64,000 bases of DNA. Source: Zingiber officinale. Its lineage: Eukaryota > Streptophyta > Magnoliopsida > Zingiberales > Zingiberaceae. The first letter of the stretch is position 1. Each line of letters begins with the position of its first letter. A program made the position numbers and the translations under genes. The stretch lies in the NCBI RefSeq assembly GCF_018446385.1, contig NC_055991.1, positions 118,029,794 through 118,093,793 of the forward strand. Reading direction: 5' to 3'. The notes under the pieces are model-generated. The model ran no database searches. It was given only the letters and a program-made list of their open reading frames with translations, and was not told the origin of the DNA. This document shows, in pieces, positions 35,727 to 47,019 of the stretch.

Positions 35727-37674
35727 TATTGATGTAATTTTCTTAGGTCAAGGTTGATCAAGTTGACTAAGTTTGAGCTGACTCAAGCTTGAGTTTTAAT
35801 ATGTGAGTTTTGATATTTAACAATATATGAAGATTGATGTCAAAGTTTGACCAGAAGTCAAGTAAGTCAAGATTAACCAAATACTTGATTGGGAAGTGCT
35901 AAATGGAGGCTAGGCAAGGACAAGTTCAACGGAAATGTTGATAAAAGATGAAAATCCAAGTGGGTCATGAGGACCGGACACTTCATGTGGGGAGTCCCGG
36001 TGAGTGAAGTCCGGCAAAAGGAAAATCTTGGTGAATGAAGTCAGGTAAAAAGCCCTAGTAAGTGAAGCTAGGCAGATAGAAAATCCTAATGAATGAAGCT
36101 AGGTGATGGAAAGTCTTGGTGAGTGAAGCCAGACAGTTAGAAAGTCTTAGTGAGTGAAACTAGGTAGATGAAAGTTTTAGCGAGTGAAGTTAGGCAAAGG
36201 GAAATCCTGGTGAGTGAAGCCAGGTTGTGAAAAGTCCTGGTGAGTGAAGTCAAGCATGAGGAAATCTAAGTGGGGCAAGGTTGATTAGACACCTAGTATT
36301 TGGAAGTTCAAGTGAGTCATGGAGGACCAAAGACTTGACATAAGACGATAAGTACAAGTGGGTCAAGGTTGGACGGACACTTTACACGAGGAGAAAAGTC
36401 CAAGTGGGTCAAAAGATTGACCGGATACTTGGTGAGTGAAGTCAGATAGTTGGAAAGTTCTAGTGAGTGAAGCTAGGAAAATGAAAGTCCTGGTGAGTGA
36501 AGCTAGGTAGAGGGAAATCCTAGTGAATGAAGGCAGGTTGTGAAAAGCTCTGTGAGTGAAGCCATGCATGAGGAAATCCAGATGGAACAAGATTGACCAA
36601 ACACCTAGTGTTTGGAAGTCCAAGTTGGGTAATGGAAGATCGGACACTTGACACGAGGAGAAAAGTCTAAGTGGGTCAAAGGATTGACTGAATACTTGGT
36701 GACAAAGTCCCAACAGGTCAAGGTTGATGGGATGCTATGCACGAGGAGTTCAACAGGTCACGGTTGACCGGATGTTGGACGTAGGAACCCTACACTTGAG
36801 TTTAAGCAAGTTTGGGGTGGTTAATCGATCAGGTGATCAATTGAACCAAAGCCCAATCGATCAGTGGAGCGATTGGACAATGCGTTTTTATGCGAGGAGC
36901 TCAATCGATTAGTTGATCGATTGAGAGGAAATTGCATGAGCACAAAAAGCTTCTCAATTGATCGATCGATCGATTGAGACACTCCAATCTATCAACCGAC
37001 CAATTGGGAAAGATTTTCTCATAATTTTACGAGGTATCCAGAATCGATTGATTAATCAATTCTAGGTCTTTTGCGAGAGCACAAAGGCATTATGAATTGA
37101 TTAGTTGATCGATCAAAGTTTTCCCAATCAATTGATCAATCGATTGGGATATGATTGTTGCGCAGGTTGTGAGGTTTGGAAGGCTAGGATCAACTGTATC
37201 TGGCATGACAATAGATTGGGACTAGGCTCAATCGATTGGGAGCCCTAAAAACGCAGATATAATGGCGACGAAGAGTTCAAATAAAACTTCTTCTTCACTC
37301 CATCTTCTTCGCCAGTTCTTGGAAGCTTAGGGTTGAAGTGTTGCTGCACTTCCAAACTTACAAGAGACATTCACAAGCAAGAAGTTTTTCATTTGTATTT
37401 ATGTATTTACTTTTTGTTTCGAGTTGTATGCTTGTGTGAGTTGTAAGAGGTTTCTCCACCTCTGGATTATTTCCGAGAAGGAGTGTTTTTGATAGTGAAG
37501 AGTGTGCTCGATGTGGATCCTTGATTACCTCTTCTTGAGATGGATACCAAGTAATCCTAATGTTAGCATTGGGGAGTATATCGCTTCGAGTTTATCCGCT
37601 GCAACAACATCTACGAAGCGAGCAAGTGAGCGAGACAAGCTATTCACCCCCTCTAACTTCTGAGTAACATAACA
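35727..37674 (+). repeat. 5' LTR of the outer element (1948 bp)
   Basis: Aligns with 55369-56939 but begins TATTGATGTAA where the 3' copy begins TGTTGGTGCAA: the terminal TG is mutated and all three differences are transitions. It contains an expanded block (about 36000-36560) of units around GTGAGTGAAGCCAGG and many ATCGATTG palindromes at 36820-37260. Confidence 0.88.
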
Positions 37675-37677
37675 AGT

Positions 37678-37689
37678 GGTATCAGAGCA
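37678..37689 (+). other. Primer binding site (tRNA-iMet) of the outer element
   Basis: TGGTATCAGAGC three bases after the LTR end at 37674. Confidence 0.92.
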
Positions 37690-37799
37690 AGGCCGCTCTT
37701 CACCAAACTCATTACCAGAAAGGGAAACGAGCTAGAGGAAAAAGAAGTTGAAGCCTAATTTCAAAAGGCAAAGACTTCATCAACAAGCACAACTTCAAG

Positions 37800-38921
37800 A
37801 TGGATTTCCGAGATGGACTCAGATTTGACACGAGGATGTCTACACCATTTACATCGATAAGTTTCAATCTTTCGAAATCAAGGATTGAAAATTTTCTCAT
37901 GATGGAGATAGAACAATGGTTTGCTCTAATGGAGGGATTTGAAGCTCCAAAGGATTCAAAAGGCAAGCTCATCAAAAGAATCAATTGGAGCAAGGAGAGA
38001 ATCCAAAGAAGCAAGGGAAATGACAAAGTAACCAAATTATTGGTTAGTTTATTCCCGAGCACCATATTGGGCAAAATTGGAGAATACAAAGATGTCAAGG
38101 AGCTTTGGAGTAAATTGACAAAAATTCATAAAGAATCCTCCACTACATTGAATCAAGAAGAATCCAAAGATGACAATTCATTGGACCAAGAAGAAGAGAA
38201 CATCGAGATTGAGAGGTGCTCAACATTGGGAGAAGAAAAAATTCAAAAAGATCCATCCTCAATGGAGTGCAATGATAAAGGAAAAAAGAGAGTATACTCT
38301 TTGTTTCATGTGCATGAGGATGAAGATGAAGAGACCTCCACCTCAAGGATTGAGGGGGAGTGTAGATCAGTGTCGGATCAAGAAGAGGCCTCTATATCTG
38401 GATCAAAAGAAGATAGTGTCACTCCTACAAATAAAGGTATAGCAATTTTAATTGTAAATAATAAAAGTCATATTATTTGCTTTGAGTGTAGGGAACATGG
38501 GCATTACAGGAGCAAGTGCCCTAAGTTGACCAAGAAGAAGGGTCAAGTGGCACCCAAGGCTAAGGAGAAGCCAAAAGAGGTCGGTTCCGTGGTTCGCAAA
38601 GGCAAGGAGCACATTGGGTGTTTCTCTTACAATCAAAGAGGACATTATCAAAGTCAATGTCCAAAGGGAAAGAATATGGCCAAGAACAAAGGAGAAAACT
38701 CAAGTCAAGGGGAAGTCTCTAGGAATAACACTAAGGTACCATTAAGTAATGGTACTTATTTAATACATGATAAAAAGCATGCTAGTTCAAATTTATATCA
38801 CTTTAATGCTACTTATCATGAAAATAGGAAGCATGATAGAGTTAAAGAAAAATATGCAACATATTATACTAAAACTACCGTACCTAAGACTAGGAAAGTA
38901 GATAATAAATTAGGCAATAAC
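37800..38921 (+). pseudogene. Copia-type gag, cut by the gypsy insertion
   Basis: The open frame from the ATG at 37800 has a UBN2-like copia gag domain (residues about 25-115, with IEQWFALMEGFEAP and VKELWSKLTKIHKESS), an acidic linker, then two zinc-knuckle motifs. The first, CFECREHGHYRSKC, is canonical CCHC. The second, CFSYNQRGHYQSQC, has Tyr in place of the second Cys. The frame is open up to the insertion point at 38921 and resumes after 52894 for about 20 more codons. It would have packaged the element's RNA if supplied with pol in trans. Confidence 0.8.
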
Positions 38922-41900
38922 TGTAATACCCACTAAGCTTGTAAGATAAATATATGAAGGTGGGATTTTGCCTTAGAAAAATAATAGGAAGTGAGTTGAG
39001 GCAAAAAGGAATAAAATGAAATAAAAAGAAGTGAAGGTCAAGGATTGAACCTTGAACCTCTTATATTATAATTCATAGAATTAATTAGTAGAAACCAATT
39101 GGGATAGAGAGAAGATATTGATAGCAAAGGAGGGAAACTCATGATAAAGGTAAGAGTAAAAGCTAGCCAAAATAAAACAAGAAAAGAGCAAGAGAAAGGC
39201 AACTTGCCTTCCTCCCTTTCTCTCCCTCTTTCTCTCTTCTCTTGCCGAAAATAAAAGAGGTTAATTAAGGGGATTCATTCCCCCTTATTTCACCAAGAAT
39301 GATGAGGATAAATAAATAAATAAAAATAAAAAGAAATAGAAAAAAAAGGCTAAGGGAGAAGGAAAGCAAAAACCAAGTTTTCTACCTCTTCCCCCTTAAC
39401 ATAAAAGAGAATATGTAAAGGGAAAATTCTATTTTCTCTCATTTTCTCTCATTCTTCCTCTTCCTCACCGAGAACACCACAGTCCCCTCTCCTTCATCTT
39501 CGGCCCCAAAGCCAAGTTTTTCCCTAAGAAAGCCTAAGATACAAGGAGGACTTAGCAAAGGAATCAAGGGAAAGGAACTAGAAGAAGATACTACTTTTTC
39601 TTCACCATACCTTAGATCCACAAGCGAAAAGGATGTAAGCTTCCCCTCACCTGTGGTACAAGGCGTTTTAAGTGTTTTTTGGATTTTATGAAGATTTTAA
39701 AACCTAGAAACAAGTTTGAGAAAATTCGGCCAAGAAGGGCTTTCAAAAATCTAATGATGTTTAAACTAGTCTTCACTACATGATAGATTTTTCTATGCTA
39801 TGTAGAGGGGTTCTTCTTCATGCTTTTATACCTATATGATGCTTGATCAGAGGAGTACTGAACCCTAGAATTTCGGCCAAAAATATTCTTAAGAGGCTAG
39901 GGAAATTTATTGTTTTACCCAACTAGTACAAGGGTCTCCCTATGAAATATTAAGGATCATGTATTAGTTTTTCTTCCTTAGAAGATATTTTGAAACTAAA
40001 AGAAAACCCACTCATATGATTCGGTCAAGAAAGGGTTTAGGGTTAGGAAGACCTTTAAATTTAAATAACCATGCTCATGTGATAGAATACAAAGATCTTA
40101 AAGGATTTGTATGCTTGAATATTGCTAGAATTTCATGAACTCCTTCTTAGGGTTTTTCGGCCATGATGAGATGGATAGCTTAGAAAAGCTTAAACAAAAT
40201 TTTAATATGCTCAAGACCTCTGTGCTGTTTAGATATGAAAGTTGTTTAATGCCCTCATGCTTAATTAGGATGTAGAAAAATTAGTTGCACGACATATAAC
40301 ATGTATGACTACAAGGGGTCCTAGCTTATTCATGAACCAATTTGTATATATGTTTCTTAGTAACTTTTGCCATGAAACTTACTTAGGTTTTTCATGCTTT
40401 AGGCCACTTAAGAACCTAGCTAAAGAATGGTAGGTTTCGGCCATGAGAAAAAAATAAAAGAAAAAAAGAAAAAGAAACCTAGAAAGCCTAAGACACAATT
40501 CATATGTATACTCATTATGCTTGTCTTTACATATGCTATGAAACTCGTATGACTTCATATGTTTTTATGTTATTTGAAGTAAGTTTAAACACTGATGAGT
40601 TTTGGCCAATTAGGGTTTAAATGACCTAGAGGCCTTAGAATTTAAACCAAAGGTGTTAAAATGCTTCTTATGAAGATATGATAACCTATTGCTTGTGTCA
40701 CATGCTTGTATAATTTTTCCATGACCTAAATGGACCATTGTAAGTCTCGGCCATGAAGGTTTAGATGCCCTAGGGACCCTAGGACTTAAATTAAATATGC
40801 TCATGTCACTCTACATGAAATATGATAAGTAGAAAGCCAAGGTTCAATTGCTATATGTTGTTTTATGACCTAAAATGATGCTAGGGTATGTTTCGGCCAT
40901 AACTATTGTATGATGCTTTGTATGAATTTATACATAAGGTTAGTCCAAGTTCACATGCTTGTATGCTTGTTTGTAGCCCTAATGAGAACTTGTTAAATTT
41001 CGGCCATGACATATGTTAAGGGCTTAAAGAACTTAGGAACTAATTCAAATGTGTCAAATGTGTTTACCTTGTTCCTTGGTAAAAATGTTATAAATATGAT
41101 TTAAAGTTGTCCATGCTTTTATGTCATATGGAACCTTGTTTCACACCTTAAGGTTTCGGCCACATGAAATTAGGGACTTGAAGAACTTAGAAACTAAGTT
41201 AATCATGTTTATAATGCTTCCTATGAAAATGTTATGATGATAATTTAGGTGCCATATGCTTAGATGTTGTGTTTAACCTAAATTAAGCTCTAAAGGGGTT
41301 TCGGCCACAAGGGTTTAGGAAGCTTAGAACCAAGATGAATATGATACCATGTTTCCTATGATAGGATAATCACAAGATACACCCTTATGCTTAATATGTA
41401 TGCTTGTGATTTATGACTTATGATATGATATGCATGCTTTTATGGTATGATATGCTTTGTGCTAAAAATATGCATGCTTATGTTATGATATGTGGTTAAA
41501 TTATGCATGCTTTAATGCTATGTTTAGTGCTTAAAATATGCATACTTTCATGATATGCTATGTGGTTAAATCATGCATGCTTGATGATATGCTTTATGCT
41601 TAAGATATGCATGTTTTTATGATCTATGCCTAAGTGATGCATATTGTTATGACATGATGTATGCCTAAGTGATGCATGCCTTTATGATGTGATGTATGCC
41701 TAAGTGATGCATACCTTTATGACATGATGTATGCCTAAGTGATGCATACCTTATGATATGATGTATGCCTAAGTGATGCATACTTTTATGACATGATGTA
41801 TGCCTAAGTGATGCATGCTTTTATGATACATGATATGTATGACATGTACTTTACTTTATGTGTGAGTGGCTTGTACCAAGGGTGGGCTCCATAAGCGCCC

Positions 41901-42948
41901 CGGGGACTAAGGACCTCGTTAGGGATGAGCTCCTAAGTGCCCCTAGGACTAAGGGCCTAGTATGTTTGCCTCGTAGGGTTCAAGACTTGCTACCTTGGAC
42001 CTACAAGGTTGCGTGCAATATGTAAGTGGTACATAGCCGGGATCCCCCTTATGTTGAGATTACTTTCAAGTATATATATGTAAAAGAAAATGGTTTTAAA
42101 GATCATGAGACATACACATGTTTTTCGGATACATGTTTTCCAAAATCATATTGCATACACCTTATGATTATGCTATGTTTTATGCTATGCTCTTGATTAT
42201 GATATGCCATGATAAGGTATGATTATGTTATGTTCATGCTATACCTTATAGACATGTTTCGGCCATGGATATGTTGATGCTTGATATATAGATTTCGGCC
42301 ATGGATATGATGATGCTTTGATGTACATGTTCGGCCATAGTTATGATGCTTTGATATACATGTTCGGCCATAGTTATGATGCTTTGATATACATGTTTCG
42401 GCCATGCTTTGATATACCATGATACTTGGTTGTTATACCATGTCTAGCTATGTTTTATGCAATGCACTAGGTATATATTTCGGCCATGATGATGTTTGTT
42501 ATGCCATGATTAGTTGAGATTATGACTTGTTGATACATTCTTGATTATGTGCTGATTTTTGGTTTTAGTGAGTAGGAAAGGAACTTACTGAGCCATGAGT
42601 GCTCATAGCTTACTTTCCTTGTACCACAGATAAAGGAAAAAGCTGGATGAGTTAAAGGAGCAGCAGGAGGGGAGGGGCAACGAAGATGTGTGTGGCGGTG
42701 GCTAGGCAACTAATTAAGAACCTGCTTTAAAACCTTTAAGAACTATGCTTTGGTTTTGTGAAATGTAATAACTATTGGTGACTTGATGTTAAGTTTTTAT
42801 TGATTTTGTTATCATGATATGAAACCATGTTAGTGTAGTTCGGTTTGAAATAAGTTAAGAAAAATAATTTTTAAGTCTTCCGCTGTAATACGTACGTAGA
42901 GTATCGTAGCCCCGTCCCTTAGGGTTAGCAGGGAGGGCGGGCGTTACA
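38922..42948 (+). repeat. 5' LTR of the gypsy element (4027 bp)
   Basis: Non-coding. It contains many copies of the motif TTTCGGCCATGA spaced about 100-160 bp apart (for example near 40156, 40744, 40891, 40997, 41153, 41300), a 35-bp tandem repeat at 41627-41826, and a second cluster of TTCGGCCAT units at 42246-42410. Confidence 0.93.
41627..41826 (+). repeat. 35-bp tandem repeat in the gypsy 5' LTR, six units
   Basis: Six copies of a unit carrying CCTAAGTGATGCAT followed by TTTATGACATGATGTATG. The equivalent array in the 3' LTR has seven. Confidence 0.9.
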
Positions 42949-42951
42949 GGT

Positions 42952-42963
42952 TGGTATCAGAGC
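42952..42963 (+). other. Primer binding site (tRNA-iMet) of the gypsy element
   Basis: TGGTATCAGAGC three bases after the LTR end at 42948. Confidence 0.92.
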
Positions 42964-43420
42964 CAAAGTTTATTGCCAGCTCACTACACACACTTCAAGC
43001 CTCCTACCTGCCGCTCCAAGTAAGAATGTTTATGCTAAATTTAATTGTTATATGCTTATGTTTAATTTTCTTGTTACATGTTTATGCTTAATTTTCATGA
43101 TTATACGACTTATGCTCTATTTTATTTTCTTTCTTGTTATATTGCCTATGCTTTATTTTCTTTACTACATTGCCTATGCTTTATTTCCTTATGTTACATT
43201 GTTTGTCATTATATTCCTTATTTTTCCTTATGTTGTTCATGCTTTAGTTTCATGTTCTACTTGCTTATGCTTTATTCTATACTTTTAATTATAAATTAGA
43301 TTAGGATTACATATTGGTAGGTTAGGAATAATACCAGAACAAATAGATAGAAACAAAACAATAGGTTAGATTGGCTAAAATTGATAACCACTTACATTAG
43401 TCTATTTCTTTTAGATAAAC

Positions 43421-44653
43421 ATGGTTAGGACACGCAATGCCCGAACCGGAGGGACAGTGACTCCACCAGATCTGACGCAGGTAGTCGCAGACCTCCAGCA
43501 TCAGATCGCAGAACAACAACAGCTGATCACTACCTTAATTGGTCAGCAAGGCAACCCAGTTACCCCACCGGTGAATCCACTATCTGTTGTACCTACAGCC
43601 GCACCAGTGCCCCCGGCAGCCCCTACTCCGATGGTCCGACAAGAGGCCTATCTAATTCAGTGGCAAAGGCTTAAGCCGGAAGCATTCTCGGGAAACTGTG
43701 AACCATGGCATGTGCAAGCCTGGCTCAAAACCGTGGAGAACATAATGGAACTATTGGATTGGCCTGAACATGAGAAGGTCAAATGCGCGTCGTTCTGTCT
43801 TACCAGAGATGCCCGGATGTGGTGGGACAGAGTAAAGGCGAAAAGACAAGTAAACCAAATGCAGTGGACAGATTTTGAGACAGAGTTCTTAGAAGAATTC
43901 TTCCATATGCAAGTGACCAACAAGCACTATGACGAGTTCACTGAGTTCCGACAAGGTGATCTGTCAGTTAATGAAGCCGTCAAGAGGTTCAACCGCCTAG
44001 CCCGACTGTGCCCGGAACTGGTCCGAACTGAAAAAGAAAGGGTCCGGTTAATGTTAAAAATGCTCCGACCCGAGATAGCTCTGAACGTAACCGGCGGAGT
44101 TAATTGACCGCAGACTGCAGAGGAGCTAGTCAGCAGTGCCCTGATTACCGAGCACTATCAGGAAGCAATGAACAAGGGCAAGAACCAAGCACTGACCGGA
44201 GCACAAAAATCGCACAATACCAGAACCGACTGGAAAGGAAACTCAGGTGGAAAGCGGAAACAGTGGAATAAAACAAAAGGTGGTCCGGCCAATAAGCAGA
44301 CTAAGTACCCTCAGTGTGCCACATGTGGGAAGATGCATTCTGGAGTATGTCTTCTGAACACCAAAAAGTGCTACAACTGCGGAAGGGAAGGTCATTTGGC
44401 AAGAAATTGTCCTACTCAGCCTCAGGCACCACCTTCGCAGAACTTCCAGAGCAGGAGTACCCCCGCACAGCTTCACCAGATGCAAGCTGCCATAGAAGGG
44501 ACTTCAATCAGCCAAGGAAGATTGGAGGCCCCTCCCACTATGACCAATGCCAGAGTCTACTCTCTCGCTCAAGATGACGTGGCGAACGCCTCTACTATCG
44601 TCACAGGTCAGCTATCTAATTTCAGTCAGTATGCTAGAATTTTTTTTATTTAA
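43421..44653 (+). pseudogene. Gypsy gag with in-frame stop
   Basis: Starts at the ATG 43421 (MVRTRNARTGG). A coiled region (HQIAEQQQLITTL) and a Pro-rich linker precede the retrotransposon gag domain (PF03732-like), with FSGNCEPWHVQAWLKTVENI, WWDRVKAK, then FRQGDLSVNEAVKRFNRLAR. A TGA at 44105-44107 interrupts the frame, which then continues to the CCHC knuckle CYNCGREGHLARNC. The frame runs into the start of the protease region (ARVYSLAQDDV) and stops at 44651-44653, right at the large deletion. Confidence 0.9.
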
Positions 44654-46193
44654 TACTGAAAGCGAACTGATGAGGGAATCCATCGAGAAACTGAAACTTG
44701 TTTCGTATCCATTAGTTGAAACCATGTCCGGACGACTCTCTACCCTCACCATAACACCAATGTTATTTGAGAACATGTTAGAGAAGCAAACCAGGGACCC
44801 GAGCCTTCAGAGAATTAAACAAGAGACCGCAGAAGGAAAGAATGACGGGTTCCGTATCACAGACGATGGAATATTATACCTCAGGGATCGATTATGTATT
44901 CCAGAGGATCCAGAGTTACGAAAGAAGATACTGGAAGAAGCCCATACAACACCTTATGCAATGCACCCGGGTTCCACTAAGATGTACCAGGACCTGAAAA
45001 AGAAATTTTGGTGGTCTGGTATGAAAAGAGAAGTGGCTCAGTACGTCAGTACTTGTCTGACGTGCCAAAGGGTAAAAGATGAACACCAGAGACCCGGTGG
45101 ATTATTACAACCTGTCCAAATTCCAGAATGGAAATGGGAAGAAATCTCCATGGATTTCATTTCAGGTCTACCCAAGACGACAAACGGGTATGATGCTATA
45201 TGGGTGATCGTGGACAGACTGACGAAGTCTGTACACTTTTTGGCGATCAAGATGACTTATTCAACTGAACAACTAGCTCAGTTATATGTTAAGGAAATCG
45301 TCAGATTACATGGTATCCCTAAGACCATTATTTCTGATAGAGACGGACGTTTTGTCTCGCACTTTTGGGAGTGCGTTCAGAAGGCCCTCGGCACGAAGTT
45401 GTTGTTTAGCACAGCCTTCCACCCACAGACTGATGGGCAGACTGAAAGAGTAAATCAAATATTGGAGGATATGTTAAGAGCTTGTGCCCTGGACTTCAAG
45501 GGGAGCTGGTGCTGATATTTATACCTGGCAGAATTCGCCTACAATAATAGCTACCAAGCTACTATTGGAATGGCACCTTACGAAGCTCTATATGGGAGGA
45601 AGTGTAGATCTCTTATATGCTGGTATGAAAGTGGTGAAAAGAAGGAAATGGGGTTCCGAACGGAACTTATTGATGACACCACCCGAGCTATACAAAAGAT
45701 CCGTCAACGAATAGAAACTGCTCAGAGTCGGCAGAAGAATTATGCCGATAAACGGCGCAGACCGCTAGAATTCAACATCGGAGACTTGGTATTCCTTAAA
45801 GTATCCCCCATGAAAGGGATAATGAGGTTCGGAAAGAGGAGCAAGCTAAGCCCACGATACGTAGGACCGTATCGAATTTTGGAAAGAGTGGGCCAAGTTG
45901 CATACAGACTAGAACTACCTTCAGACATGACCGCCATTCACAACGTATTCCATGTATCGATGCTCAAGAAATGTACTCCCAGCACAGATCAAGTGATTGA
46001 GCCTCAGTCGGTACAGGTGCAGGAAGACTTGAGTTACGAAAGTAAACCCATCCAGATTCTGGACCGAGAAATAAAGAGGTTAAGGAACAAAGAAATACCC
46101 TTAGTAAAGGTCTTGTGGCGGAATCAACGATTCGAAGAAGCCACCTGGGAACGCGAGGACGATATGAAACAAAAGTACCCGGAGCTATTTTAA
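44654..46193 (+). pseudogene. Gypsy integrase with chromodomain, RT/RNase H missing
   Basis: The integrase frame begins with the linker after RNase H (MLEKQTRDPSLQRIKQETAE). The H2C2 zinc-binding region follows (HTTPYAMHP..., CLTCQRVK), then the catalytic core with MDFISGLP, SDRDGRFVSHFW and HPQTDGQTERVNQ, supplying the D, D and E. A TGA at 45513-45515, where the family usually has sense codons, interrupts the frame, which then resumes (LAEFAYNNSY, MAPYEALYGRKCRS). The C-terminus holds GPYRILERVGQVAYRLELP and a chromodomain-like end with VLWRNQRFEEATWERED. This frame is offset from gag, so the deletion also broke the reading frame. Confidence 0.9.
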
Positions 46194-47019
46194 AGTTCGA
46201 GGACGAACTTTTTATGAGGTACGGGGTACTGTAATACCCACTAAGCTTGTAAGATAAATATATGAAGGTGGGATTTTGCCTTATAAAAATAATAGGAAGT
46301 GAGTTGAGGCAAAAAGGAATAAAATGAAATAAAAAAAAGTGAAGGTCAAGGATTGAACCTTGAACCTCTTATATTATAATTCATAGAATTAATTAGTAGA
46401 AACCAATTGGGATAGAGAGAAGATATTGATAGCAAAGGAGGAAAACTCATGATAAAGGTAAGAGTAAAAGCTAGCCAAAAGAAAACAAGAAAAGAGCAAG
46501 AGAAAGGCAACTTGCCTTCCTCCCTTTCTCTCCCTCTTTCTCTCTTCTCTTGCCGAAAATAAAAGAGGTTAATTAAGGGGATTCATTCCCCCTTATTTCA
46601 TCATGAATGATGAGGATAAATAAATAAATAAAAATAAAAAGAAATAGAAAAAAAAGGCTAAGGGAGAAGGAAAGCAAAAACCAAGTTTTCTACCTCTTCC
46701 CCCTTAACATAAAAGAGAATATGTAAAGGGAAAATTCTATTTTCTCTCATTTTCTCTCATTCTTCCTCTTCCTCACCGAGAACACCACAGTCCCCTCTCC
46801 TCCATCTTCGGCCCCAAAGCCAAGTTTTTCCCTAAGAAAGCCTAAGATACAATGAGGACTTAGCAAAGGAATCAAGGGAAAGGAACTAGAAGAAGAGACT
46901 ACTTTTTCTTCACCATACCTTAGATCCACAAGCGAAAAGGATGTAAGCTTCCTCTCACCTGTGGTACAAGGCGTTTTAAGTGTTTTTCGGATTTTATGAA
47001 GATTTTAAAACCTAGAAAC

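Noticed and set aside
37712-38098. Minus-strand frame opposite the outer-element gag
   Set aside because: Antisense shadow of the gag frame, with no domain.
41627-41826. Regular repeat considered as a CRISPR-like array
   Set aside because: Units are contiguous with no unique spacers, and the context is a plant LTR.
42223-42420. Repeat protein-like frame with HHNYGRTC-type repeats on the minus strand
   Set aside because: Translation of the TTCGGCCAT tandem units in the gypsy LTR; the same frame recurs in the other LTR at 52168-52365.
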